Source: Methanobacteriota archaeon
Lineage (GTDB): Archaea > Thermoplasmatota > Poseidoniia > Poseidoniales > Thalassarchaeaceae
Length of the DNA stretch: 40,803 nucleotides
Reading direction: 5' to 3'
Assembly: GCA_002719615.1 (NCBI GenBank)
Contig: PBHZ01000019.1
Span: 33,651-74,453, forward strand
Shown here: piece by piece, positions 29,758 to 39,017 of the stretch
Position numbering within the stretch: the first letter of the stretch is position 1
Layout: every line of letters begins with the position of its first letter
Program-made: the position numbers and the translations under genes
The notes under the pieces: model-generated
Databases searched by the model: none
The model's input: the letters and a program-made list of their open reading frames with translations, nothing else
Told to the model about the DNA's origin: nothing

Positions 29758-31452
29758 TTAATTAATCCTAATTAGTTGGAAATCTGTCAATTCTCTTAAA
29801 ACATCTACTTCTGGACAACTTTTTAGATTATTTAGACATTCATGAGCAATTGAATGATGATACATTGCTCTTTTCTTTGCATATTCGATAGAACCAGACC
29901 TATGAAGATCTTCTATAGCAGCATCTAATTCTTCTTCACTACATGGTCCATTCCCAAAAACTCTATTAAAATTAGATAGATTAGTATTACTATCCATTGC
30001 ATGAATCGCAATCAATGTTCTCTTACCTTGAATAATATCAGATCCTGCAGGTTTTCCTAAGGTTTTCGTGTCTCCCGTGATATCTATAAGATCATCCATT
30101 AATTGGAAACATAATCCTAGATTTAATCCCCATTTAGCCATATTCAAAACTACATCCTGAGGAGCATTAGATAATATAGCTCCAGTTCTAGCACAAGTCT
30201 CAAACATAGCACTCGTCTTACCTGCAATCATTGCGATATATTCTTCCTCTGAAACATGTTTTCTATTTTCAAACTCTATATCCTCTTGTTGCCCTTCGGC
30301 AACTCTTCTAACCATTTCACCGATTGCTCTTACTAAGTATCGGAGATTCTCTCCAGATATTTCAGATGATTCAGCAAGAATTTCGAATCCTACTGCTAGC
30401 ATAGCATCACCTGCATTAATAGCAGTGGCATCGTCATAAGCTACGTGAACGGCATCTAGACCTCTTCTAATAGGGTCTTGATCTATGATATCGTCATGAA
30501 CAAGAGTGAAGTTATGAATTATTTCAATACATGCTCCCAATGTGTAATGACCATTGTTAGCATTTCCGATTGCTTCTCCAACTAGTCTTGGTAAAATTGC
30601 CCTTAATCTTTTACCTCCACCTGAGAAAAGATGAGTCATAGCACCATGTAATCTCTTTTGTTCCATTTTACTTAAACTAAACATAATTTCTTGTTCTACC
30701 TTACTTTTGTGTTCTTTTAAGGCATCCATCAAACCGCTTCCAGGTTTTTCTTTATCTAAATACAATTGACCGCAATCTATAATTTCTTTATTTTCCATAC
30801 TAATTATACTATCGATATTGGGATAATTTTGTTTCAAAAAATGTTTCCATATCATCAAGAACCAAGGCGCAATATATTCGTTAGCCCATTCCCCTTTCCT
30901 TTGCATCATACTCAAAAGTTGATTTTCATCTAACCACTTGACAGTTTCAATTTCATTTTCATTAATGTTTAAACTGACATCATATTGAACTAGTAGAACA
31001 TGATCTATTTCTTTTTCAATCCAATCATTATCCCATCTGCATTGATATTCAAATCGTCCTAATAAATTAAAATCCCAATTTTCCGTTATAGACATGGAAA
31101 TTCCTAATTCATGTTCTAATTTCCTTCTAGCTGCATTAATTACTCCACTGTCGTTCTCAATATTTTCATTATCTAAATCCAAAGGATGACTGCAACATGC
31201 GTTTGCCCAAACTCCTGGAAAAGTTATTTTTTCATTTGAACGCTGTTGAACCAGCATTTCTCCCTTATTATTGACGATTACAACACTAAATGCCCGATGT
31301 CTGTGTCCTTCTCCAAAATGACAATCAAGTTTGCTCATGGTGCCAATCACATTATCTTCTTTATCAACTAATAAGCACATTTCTTCCATCATTTCTGATT
31401 GTTCGGGGTCATGTTTTTCCAAATGCTTAATAGCGTCCGACATATATTTCAA
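29758..31452 (-). CDS. Fused type I isopentenyl-diphosphate isomerase (N-terminal) and GGPP/polyprenyl synthase (C-terminal)
   Basis: N-terminal 'GHRHRAFSVVIVNNKGEMLVQQRS', 'VWANACCSHPLDL', 'ARRKLEHELG', 'IEKEIDHVLLV' (IDI-1); C-terminal 'GGGKRLRAILPRL', 'LVHDDIIDQDPIRRG' and 'LMDDLIDITGDTKTLGKPAGSDI' (trans-prenyl synthase). Confidence 0.93.
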   Translation of the reverse strand: MKYMSDAIKHLEKHDPEQSEMMEEMCLLVDKEDNVIGTMSKLDCHFGEGHRHRAFSVVIVNNKGEMLVQQRSNEKITFPGVWANACCSHPLDLDNENIENDSGVINAARRKLEHELGISMSITENWDFNLLGRFEYQCRWDNDWIEKEIDHVLLVQYDVSLNINENEIETVKWLDENQLLSMMQRKGEWANEYIAPWFLMIWKHFLKQNYPNIDSIISMENKEIIDCGQLYLDKEKPGSGLMDALKEHKSKVEQEIMFSLSKMEQKRLHGAMTHLFSGGGKRLRAILPRLVGEAIGNANNGHYTLGACIEIIHNFTLVHDDIIDQDPIRRGLDAVHVAYDDATAINAGDAMLAVGFEILAESSEISGENLRYLVRAIGEMVRRVAEGQQEDIEFENRKHVSEEEYIAMIAGKTSAMFETCARTGAILSNAPQDVVLNMAKWGLNLGLCFQLMDDLIDITGDTKTLGKPAGSDIIQGKRTLIAIHAMDSNTNLSNFNRVFGNGPCSEEELDAAIEDLHRSGSIEYAKKRAMYHHSIAHECLNNLKSCPEVDVLRELTDFQLIRIN

Positions 31453-31485
31453 ATGTCGCAGTAGTAACTTGCCTATAATCCATCG

Positions 31486-32289
31486 TTATTGTGGTTTAAT
31501 CTTAGTCCCTATTGTAGAACCTGTCCTAACAAGTTGTAAGATTCTTTCTGGTCTATCGCCATTAAGAAACCAGACATTGTCAATTTTTTTCGCTATTTCT
31601 GATGCTCTCATCAATTTCAAATCCATCCCTCCTGTAACATCAACTTCTGAATTATGTGAAGTTCTAATAGAATCATTACTATTCCAAATAGGAACTAATT
31701 CGGCATCAGAATTATCTGGTGGTTTGTCCATTACACCATCAACATCCCCTAAGAGAAAAATTGTAAAATTTACATCTGGTATTTCTATAGAAAGTCTATA
31801 CATTAAATCATCCCCAGATAATATGCCAAATTCTTTTTCATCATCTCTCTCCACTACGTCTCCAAAACAGATTGGAATTATTTCGCCCAATTTTTTTTCA
31901 AATATACTTATATCTCCGATAAATTCTTTCCCGATATTCTTAGCCCAAATAGAAGGTGGAAATCCCGTTGAATTTAAATTAACTCTTTTCAATGAATCTA
32001 TAACTTCATTATTCAATTCTCTCATATCTTCTCTTATTTGTTTAACAGCTTTAATCTGTTTATCATTGATATCGTGATTAATTCCTTCCGAAATTTTCAT
32101 TTCTTTTGATAATATGTGGCCATAAGAACCTGCACCATGTACAATAATAATATTATATTTTTCTTCAATTAAAATTTTTATTACTTTACATACTTTATTG
32201 ATCGCATCTTTATCCAAGGTTTTTACTTTATTTTTATTTGTTATTAAACCCCCTCCAAGTTTAATTACTATTCTACCTTTGGTACTCAC
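31486..32289 (-). CDS. ipk: Isopentenyl phosphate kinase (probable GTG start 32289)
   Basis: 'GRIVIKLGGGLITNK', 'IIIVHGAGSYGHILSKEMKISEGI', 'GILSGDDLMYRLS', 'DVTGGMDLKLMRASEIAKK'; directly upstream of the IDI-GGPPS gene. Confidence 0.9.
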   Translation of the reverse strand: MSTKGRIVIKLGGGLITNKNKVKTLDKDAINKVCKVIKILIEEKYNIIIVHGAGSYGHILSKEMKISEGINHDINDKQIKAVKQIREDMRELNNEVIDSLKRVNLNSTGFPPSIWAKNIGKEFIGDISIFEKKLGEIIPICFGDVVERDDEKEFGILSGDDLMYRLSIEIPDVNFTIFLLGDVDGVMDKPPDNSDAELVPIWNSNDSIRTSHNSEVDVTGGMDLKLMRASEIAKKIDNVWFLNGDRPERILQLVRTGSTIGTKIKPQ

Positions 32290-32377
32290 AAATTGGTGGA
32301 AGAGGTGAGAGTATTCAATACTTACATTGAATGCTGTTATTGGACAACTTAATGTTACATGATTGCTTGGGAGTATT

Positions 32378-32701
32378 ATGAGTGAATCTGGTGACATTGT
32401 AAAATTTCAAAGATGGTTACAATCTCAACTATCAGAAGCAGAGAGTATTGAAGATCCACAAGAGAAAAAAAGAAGAATTTTAAGAATAGATGCCGCACTA
32501 TCAGAAACAATTTTCTTTAGAGAATTATTAGAAACAATTGATGATGTAATTGAGTCACCTTTTGTTCAAAGAGAAACGCCTGTTCGCAATAATGAAAGAC
32601 AGGAATTAACTCCAAAACAAAATAATTCTTTAACCTGCTCTAAGTGCAATGGCGAAATAGATTCAGAGTTAAAATTCTGTCTTCTTTGTGGAGAATACTA
32701 A
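32378..32701 (+). CDS. Small protein with C-terminal zinc ribbon, unknown function
   Basis: 'CSKCNGEIDSELKFCLLCGEY' CxxC...CxxC; start ATG 32378 preferred over 32363. Confidence 0.65.
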   Translation: MSESGDIVKFQRWLQSQLSEAESIEDPQEKKRRILRIDAALSETIFFRELLETIDDVIESPFVQRETPVRNNERQELTPKQNNSLTCSKCNGEIDSELKFCLLCGEY

Positions 32702-33424
32702 TTATTCTTCTTCATCTTCCCATTTTGCTCTGGCTAGAACATACTGTGGATGATTATTTTCTATTACTGATAAGTATTCACCTTCGACTTTTTCAGTTAG
32801 ATAAACTGTAACTCCTGCATGCCATATCATTTCCCCGGAAGCCACCATACGGGCAGTATCAACTTCAAGAATTGTGGGTAGCGAAAAATGCACCTTTCCA
32901 GCTTCAGCTGCTGATCTAATTGATGCAGATAGATGAACATGTGCTCTATTACCTGGCGTCAGTCCAACTTCTAACAGATTATCAGTATGTTCTGGATCGC
33001 AAGGAAAGTATAATGCATCTGGTATATTATCTGTAGGTAAATCTAGTTCAATTTCTAAAGTATGTCCATAAGTAGCCCTTATCATTATCCCCCTTACTTC
33101 ATACCTTCCTTTTGGATCAGTTTCTGCAATCGCATTGAAATGATGAGGTCTTAACCAATGATACCTCTTTTCATCCCGTTTTTTGAATTGTCTGATTATG
33201 TCTTTTATATCTACCCACCCATTTATATCCATTTCTAGATCAAATTTTTCGGGTGCGTGTCTCAGTATCAGAGCTAATCTTCTCGCCATACTGTTTCGTT
33301 CACCAGTCCTCATGATAAATTTCCCTTCTGCATTACATGCTGGGCACAAATGATCATCTGCATAATATCCGTGATTTTGACATTCTCTAATCATATCATA
33401 CATGCCCAGTTGCATTTCTTTCAT
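32702..33424 (-). CDS. kptA: RNA 2'-phosphotransferase (Tpt1/KptA family)
   Basis: 'ARRLALILRHAPEKFDLEMDINGWVDIKDII', 'GRYEVRGIMIRATYGHT', 'HVHLSASIRSAAEAGK'; N-terminal 'CQNHGYYADDHLCPAC'. Confidence 0.9.
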   Translation of the reverse strand: MKEMQLGMYDMIRECQNHGYYADDHLCPACNAEGKFIMRTGERNSMARRLALILRHAPEKFDLEMDINGWVDIKDIIRQFKKRDEKRYHWLRPHHFNAIAETDPKGRYEVRGIMIRATYGHTLEIELDLPTDNIPDALYFPCDPEHTDNLLEVGLTPGNRAHVHLSASIRSAAEAGKVHFSLPTILEVDTARMVASGEMIWHAGVTVYLTEKVEGEYLSVIENNHPQYVLARAKWEDEEE

Positions 33425-33498
33425 GAACCTCTCGGTATACTAACATCTCTGCTGACTTAAACAGTGAATATTATTCATTACCATCTCTTCGCAATATC

Positions 33499-34632
33499 AT
33501 GAAGGCGGTAATAGTTGATTGGCTTCGATCACCATTTCATAGAGCACATAAGGGAAAATTATCCAATGTAAGGCCTGATGAAATGGCTGGCTATTTGGCT
33601 AAAACTATTCTAAAACGAAATAATATATCGCCTGAGCTAGTCGATGATATACTAGTTGGATGTGCATATCCTGAAGGAGAACAAGGATACAACATAGGTC
33701 GTATTATATCATATATTGGTGGCTTACCAAATAGTGTTCCTGGTGTAACCTTCAACAGATTATGTGGTTCTTCAATGCAAGCAGTTTTATCTGCTTCTGC
33801 TAACATAGAAGTTGGATGGGGAGAATGTTTTCTGTGTGGCGGAGTCGAATCCATGAGTCGTATTAAGAGAAGAGGTTTCAATTGGAGCCCTAGTCCGGAA
33901 TTAGAATTAATATTCCCTCAAGCATACATCGGAATGGTTGAAACAGCAGAAAATATAGCTAATTTATGGAAAATTTCTAGAAGTGAGCAGGAGAATTTCG
34001 CACTTCTTTCTCATAAAAAAGCAAATTTTGCCAGAGAATCTGGATTTTTAAATGAAGAAATTGTTACAATAAATAATTCAAAAGAAGATATTATTGAAGA
34101 CGGGTGCATACGAAGTAGTACTACATTAGAGTCAATGTCTAAACTATCACCTGTTCTTGGGGCTAATACTTCAATTACGGCAGCTACTGCCTCTCCTCTG
34201 ACTGACGGCGCATCATTCATGATTGTTTGTAGTGAGAATTTTGCGATAAGAAATAACTTAACTCCTATTGCAAGAATAGTTTCTGGAGCCGTTACAGGTT
34301 GTGATCCTGAAATTATGGGTATAGGTCCAGTAGAAGCCTCTAGAATGGCACTCAAAAGGGCAAAATGGTCTATTGAAGATATAGATATTTTTGAACTAAA
34401 CGAAGCCTTTTCTTCTCAAAGTATAGCTGTAATAAATGAATTAGGAATTAATATTGACAAAGTCAATATCGATGGTGGTTCTCTTGCTATAGGACATCCT
34501 TTAGGGGCTTCTGGAATTAGAATAATAGGTAAAGCCGCTTCTATATTAAATAGAACAAATGGTGAACGAGCAATAGCATCTATGTGCATTGGCGGAGGGA
34601 TGGGAATAGCCATTACATTAGAAAAACCATGA
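33499..34632 (+). CDS. Acetyl-CoA C-acyltransferase (FadA-type thiolase)
   Basis: 'TFNRLCGSSMQAVLSA' active Cys, 'ELNEAFSSQ', 'GGSLAIGHPLGASGIRI', 'ASMCIGGGMGIA'. Confidence 0.92.
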   Translation: MKAVIVDWLRSPFHRAHKGKLSNVRPDEMAGYLAKTILKRNNISPELVDDILVGCAYPEGEQGYNIGRIISYIGGLPNSVPGVTFNRLCGSSMQAVLSASANIEVGWGECFLCGGVESMSRIKRRGFNWSPSPELELIFPQAYIGMVETAENIANLWKISRSEQENFALLSHKKANFARESGFLNEEIVTINNSKEDIIEDGCIRSSTTLESMSKLSPVLGANTSITAATASPLTDGASFMIVCSENFAIRNNLTPIARIVSGAVTGCDPEIMGIGPVEASRMALKRAKWSIEDIDIFELNEAFSSQSIAVINELGINIDKVNIDGGSLAIGHPLGASGIRIIGKAASILNRTNGERAIASMCIGGGMGIAITLEKP

Positions 34633-34701
34633 CAGTATATCATTTTACTAATTATGCTTATTTAGCGACGACCTCTTGAAGTATATCCTATTCCGAATAG
34701 C

Positions 34702-35895
34702 ATGGTTAAAGATACTGGCGTATCTATCAAGGGAGAATCTCTGAAAGATAAGCATATCTTATTCGCAATTACAGGAGGTATAGCAGCTACTGAATCAATT
34801 AAAGTTTCTAGGGAATTGAGACGATATGGAGCGAAACTAACAATATTAATGTCTAAAGAAGCTGAAAAAATAATAACTCCCCTAGCAATATCTTGGGCAT
34901 CTAATTCAGAAGTAAATAGCAGTTGGAATTATGAAATGTCCCAACTAGAAGACTTCGATCTTGTATTGGTAGCCCCAGCCACAAGAAATACTATATCTAA
35001 GCATGTTTATGGAATCCTGGATTCTCCAATAATGATGGCGCTTTCTGCTGCAAGATCTAAATCAACACCCACACTATTCATACCATCTATGCATTTAGAT
35101 TTATTTGACGATCCAGTTACTACCGAATTAATTGAAAAATTAAATTATGAGAATTGTTTTGTCTTAACAGATTCTGTAAAAGAGGGTAAAATAAAACAAC
35201 TCAATCCCGTAGATATAGTAGCCAGAGCTTCTAATATAATTAATAGTTCTCTACCTAATCGTAAAAAAATTGCTATCACTTTGGGTGCTAATAGAGCTCC
35301 AATAGATTCTGTGAGAGCCATACAAAATGCATCATCGGGGAAGACTGGATGGATTATATCAGAATATTTGTACCGTAATGGCCATGATGTAATTTGTATA
35401 GTAGGAAAAACTAGTGAAAGACCAAATTTCAACTTACCTGATATCCGATTAGCCGGCAGTCCACAAGAAATGTTACATCAATCTATAAATTTGGCTTCAG
35501 AAGAAATAAAACCAGATGCATGGATTCATGCTGCTGCAGTATTAGATTACTTCACAGAACCCGAGAAAGGAAAGAGAGCCAGTGAACAAGGAGATTGGGA
35601 AATTACTTTGACTCAAGGGCCAAAACATATTGCCGAATTGATGCCTTTGGTAGGTAATTGCACAAGAATTGGATTTAAATTGGAATCTAATGTAAAAGAA
35701 GATTTTCTTATAGAAAAATCAATCAACCAAATCTCAAGATATAATTTAGATGCTGTAATTGGAAATATCAAAGAACAAATTAATGATTCTAACTACCCAA
35801 GAGCTAGAATCATTGATAAAGATGGTTCGGTAAAGAATTTGAAGGATTACAAAGAATTATGCGAAGCCATAGAATCAGTTATATTGAGTTCTTGA
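34702..35895 (+). CDS. coaBC: Bifunctional phosphopantothenoylcysteine decarboxylase/phosphopantothenate-cysteine ligase
   Basis: 'KHILFAITGGIAATESIKVSRELRRYGAKL', 'LVAPATRNTISKH', 'ITLGANRAPIDSVRAIQNASSGKTG', 'WIHAAAVLDYF'. Confidence 0.93.
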   Translation: MVKDTGVSIKGESLKDKHILFAITGGIAATESIKVSRELRRYGAKLTILMSKEAEKIITPLAISWASNSEVNSSWNYEMSQLEDFDLVLVAPATRNTISKHVYGILDSPIMMALSAARSKSTPTLFIPSMHLDLFDDPVTTELIEKLNYENCFVLTDSVKEGKIKQLNPVDIVARASNIINSSLPNRKKIAITLGANRAPIDSVRAIQNASSGKTGWIISEYLYRNGHDVICIVGKTSERPNFNLPDIRLAGSPQEMLHQSINLASEEIKPDAWIHAAAVLDYFTEPEKGKRASEQGDWEITLTQGPKHIAELMPLVGNCTRIGFKLESNVKEDFLIEKSINQISRYNLDAVIGNIKEQINDSNYPRARIIDKDGSVKNLKDYKELCEAIESVILSS

Positions 35896-35945
35896 TAGGT
35901 TTTATTCCATTACATTCAAAACTGTATCACTTCTCAGTATTTCTT

Positions 35946-37466
35946 ATGAAAGACCAAGGAAAGGCTAAGAGAGGTATTCCGGCTAAATCGGAGTTCAATT
36001 CTTGGTATCCAGCAATCGTTGAAATTGCTGATTTAGTCGATAAGAGATACCCAATTAAAGGCATGGATGTATGGAAACCTTATGGCTGGAAAGCAATGTC
36101 TTTGATAGATTCTATTACACGTGCTGAAATGGAAAGAACCGACCATAATGAATACAGATTTCCCTTACTAGTACCTGAAGATTTATTAGAAAAAGAAAAT
36201 AAATTAGTTGCCAAGTTAAAAGCGGCAAGAGATGCTGGTGTCGACCCATCTGAATTAAGACTCGAGGAGGAAGATGCTGGTTTCAAAAAGGAGGTTTACT
36301 GGGTCAAACATGGAGGAGAAAATAAATTAGATATTCCAATGTTCCTTAGGCCTACCTCTGAGACTCCTATGTACAATATGTTCTCTTTATGGATAAGAAG
36401 TCATGCTGATTTGCCTTTGAAAACATATCAAATAGTTAATACTTTCAGATATGAAACCAAACAAACTAGATCATTTATCAGGGTAAGGGAAATACATTTC
36501 TTTGAAGCACATACTGTACATAAAGATGAAGAAAGTGCTACATTACAGATACAAGAAGATGCTAATATAGTTCAAAATATATTAAGTAAATTATGCCTTC
36601 CTAATATAATATCAAAAAGACCTTTGTGGGATACATTCCCTGGTGCATGGTATACCACTGCTGCAGATGTTGTTATGCCAAATGGTCGAACATTACAAGT
36701 AGCTACTTATCACCACTACAGAGACCAATGGGCTAAATCATTTGATTTATCCTATGAGGATGAAAATGGGAAAACTAAATTTTGTCATCAAACTACATTT
36801 GGGATGTCGGAACGGCTTTTGGGAGCTATTGTTGGCTTACATGGTGATGACTCAGGTTTGATACTTCCTCCTGCAGTATCTCCCATTCAGGTAATTATAA
36901 TGCCTATAGCGACTCATATTTCCGACGATGTAATTATATATTCTACTAATATTAAAAAAGAATTGGAAAATAGTGGTTTAAGGACTAAAATTGACGATAG
37001 AAATATAAGACCTGGAAACAAACATTATCATTGGGAAATAAAAGGAGTACCAATAAGATTAGAAATCGGACCCAAGGATATTTCCAAAAATCAATGTATA
37101 ATTTCTTTGAGAACCGGGGGTAAAGAAATAATTCCCTTAGATAATCTAGTTCCTCACATATATTCTGCTCTAGAATCAATCTCCGAAATATTAACAAATA
37201 GAGCAAATAAATTATTTGATAATATGATTTTACCATTACCTAAATCTACTATTTTAGATGGTAAAATATCTTTTAGTGAGCCGATTAATGAAGGAATTGT
37301 ATATGAATTTCCATTTGATGGAAATGATGCAGATGCTGAATTATTGGAAAGAAACACAGGAATGACGTTATTGGGAGAATGTAATAAACCATATAAAAAT
37401 CCAATATCATGTATAATTACAGGAAAATTAACTACCAAGAAGCATCATCTTTCTAGGATGTATTAA
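35946..37466 (+). CDS. proS: Prolyl-tRNA synthetase (archaeal/eukaryotic type)
   Basis: 'FNSWYPAIVEIADLVDKRYPIKGMDVWKPYGWKAM', 'LRPTSETPMYNMFSLWIRSHADLPLKTYQIVNTFRYE', 'REIHFFEAHTVH'; start ATG 35946 preferred. Confidence 0.95.
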   Translation: MKDQGKAKRGIPAKSEFNSWYPAIVEIADLVDKRYPIKGMDVWKPYGWKAMSLIDSITRAEMERTDHNEYRFPLLVPEDLLEKENKLVAKLKAARDAGVDPSELRLEEEDAGFKKEVYWVKHGGENKLDIPMFLRPTSETPMYNMFSLWIRSHADLPLKTYQIVNTFRYETKQTRSFIRVREIHFFEAHTVHKDEESATLQIQEDANIVQNILSKLCLPNIISKRPLWDTFPGAWYTTAADVVMPNGRTLQVATYHHYRDQWAKSFDLSYEDENGKTKFCHQTTFGMSERLLGAIVGLHGDDSGLILPPAVSPIQVIIMPIATHISDDVIIYSTNIKKELENSGLRTKIDDRNIRPGNKHYHWEIKGVPIRLEIGPKDISKNQCIISLRTGGKEIIPLDNLVPHIYSALESISEILTNRANKLFDNMILPLPKSTILDGKISFSEPINEGIVYEFPFDGNDADAELLERNTGMTLLGECNKPYKNPISCIITGKLTTKKHHLSRMY

Positions 37467-38052
37467 CTTTCTTCTTGAAGAAAATTCCTATTAAAAACAT
37501 TAAGGAAAATATAATTATCAGCGAAATATCAAATATTTCTAAACTTCTTGGTTCTATCCATGTATCTATTTCATGTAATCCATCCCATGATGTCGCTTTT
37601 AGCCAGACAACTTGTGTTTTACCTTCAACACATATTTCTTTCATATTAGCAACGCCTAGTGAACACAGTATCTCTCCCATGCCAAGGTAAATATTTGTTA
37701 TTATGGTTAATAATCCAGAAAAGCCTATGAATAATACCATCTTTCTTCTTTTCTTAATTATCTTACCTTGTTCCTTGATTATAGAATTCATGTCAGGTAG
37801 AAATTCTGGAATTTCAACATCAGAAACGATTGTAGTTTTTTCTTCAGTAATACCATAAGCATCAATTTTGGGACCCATTATGCCCATTTCTTCTAATGCT
37901 TCTCTCCCATAAATTCTTTCGGCAAGAACATAAAGATGTGGATTATTTTCTAATTCAACAGGATCAAGAGTGCCATCTAGGAGCTTCTTCATTAGCTCTG
38001 TGTCATCCATACGATACACTCTCATGACATATCCTTCATCAAATGAACGCAT
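37453..38052 (-). CDS. Predicted two-TM membrane protein, unknown function
   Basis: 199 aa ORF, TM segments near 'MVLFIGFSGLLTIITNIYLGMGEIL' and 'LEIFDISLIIIFSLMFLIGIFF'. Confidence 0.6.
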   Translation of the reverse strand: MRSFDEGYVMRVYRMDDTELMKKLLDGTLDPVELENNPHLYVLAERIYGREALEEMGIMGPKIDAYGITEEKTTIVSDVEIPEFLPDMNSIIKEQGKIIKKRRKMVLFIGFSGLLTIITNIYLGMGEILCSLGVANMKEICVEGKTQVVWLKATSWDGLHEIDTWIEPRSLEIFDISLIIIFSLMFLIGIFFKKKVNTS

Positions 38053-38069
38053 GTTAGGGTCATTCTAAT

Positions 38070-39017
38070 TCATTTACGGCTTACACTCTTCTTAGCCGCT
38101 TTGACTATATCTAATGTACTCATTGACATTTTTTCTAATAATTCTTCCGAATCTCCACTTTCACCAAATATGTCCTTTACTCCGACCATTTCTACAGGAA
38201 CTAGGTTATTTCGCGAATTATGTTCTGCTACAGCACTACCTAATCCCCCTATAATGGAATGATCTTCTGCAGTAACTATGCATCCACATCTTTTACTCCA
38301 TACATCTATTAATACTTCATCTAATGGTTTTATAGTATGCATATCTATTACTGCTGCATTAATTCCTTCCTTTTTCAAAATATTACTGGCTTCAATTGAT
38401 TTTGAAACCATTACTCCACAACTAATTATTACGACATCATCCCCTTCTTTGAGTAAATTTCCTTTACCAATCTTCAAATTATTTTTCGTTTCATTTGTAT
38501 AAGATCGTGAAACCTTGTTTCTGATAGTTCTCATATAGGAAGGACCTTCCAATTGTACTACTTGCATGGTTAGCTCTTCTGCAGAGATATCATCTGCAGG
38601 ATGAATAATTGTCATATTCGGTAAAGTTCGATATATCGCTAAATCTTCTATTGATTGTGCACTACTTCCATCACTTCCAGTGTGTATTCCACCATGGCTT
38701 CCACAAATATGAACCTTTAAGCATGGCCTGGCAATACCATTTCTGACTTGCTCGAATCCTCTTTCAGTGAAAATAGCAAAGGTACTGGCCATAGGAATTT
38801 TGCCCGATGAAGCCAGTCCAGCTGCTACCAACATCATATTTTGTTCAGCAATTCCCAATGAAAATGTCCTATCGGGATATTCAGATCTAAAATGACAAGA
38901 TTTAGTCGATTTACCTAAATCTGCTTCTAAAACTACTATATTGGGATTACTGGCTAACTTCAACAACGCACTACCATAACCATCTCTTGAGGCCCCTCCT
39001 CCAGATGGTGCACTCAC
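38070..39017 (-). CDS. Transketolase, C-terminal subunit (split form)
   Basis: 'RTFSLGIAEQNMMLVAAGLASSGKIPMASTFAIF', 'GGIHTGSDGSSAQSIEDLAIYRTLPNMTIIHPAD'. Confidence 0.94.
   Translation of the reverse strand: MSAPSGGGASRDGYGSALLKLASNPNIVVLEADLGKSTKSCHFRSEYPDRTFSLGIAEQNMMLVAAGLASSGKIPMASTFAIFTERGFEQVRNGIARPCLKVHICGSHGGIHTGSDGSSAQSIEDLAIYRTLPNMTIIHPADDISAEELTMQVVQLEGPSYMRTIRNKVSRSYTNETKNNLKIGKGNLLKEGDDVVIISCGVMVSKSIEASNILKKEGINAAVIDMHTIKPLDEVLIDVWSKRCGCIVTAEDHSIIGGLGSAVAEHNSRNNLVPVEMVGVKDIFGESGDSEELLEKMSMSTLDIVKAAKKSVSRK

Noticed and set aside
31331-32077. 248-aa plus-strand ORF over the IDI/IPK genes
   Set aside because: Antisense to confidently identified IPK and IDI coding sequence; no recognisable domain, Ser/Ile-rich shadow translation.
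32702-33424. N-terminal zinc-binding extension on KptA as a novel fusion
   Set aside because: CxxHG...CPxC extensions are, to my knowledge, present in other archaeal Tpt1 proteins; not treated as novel.
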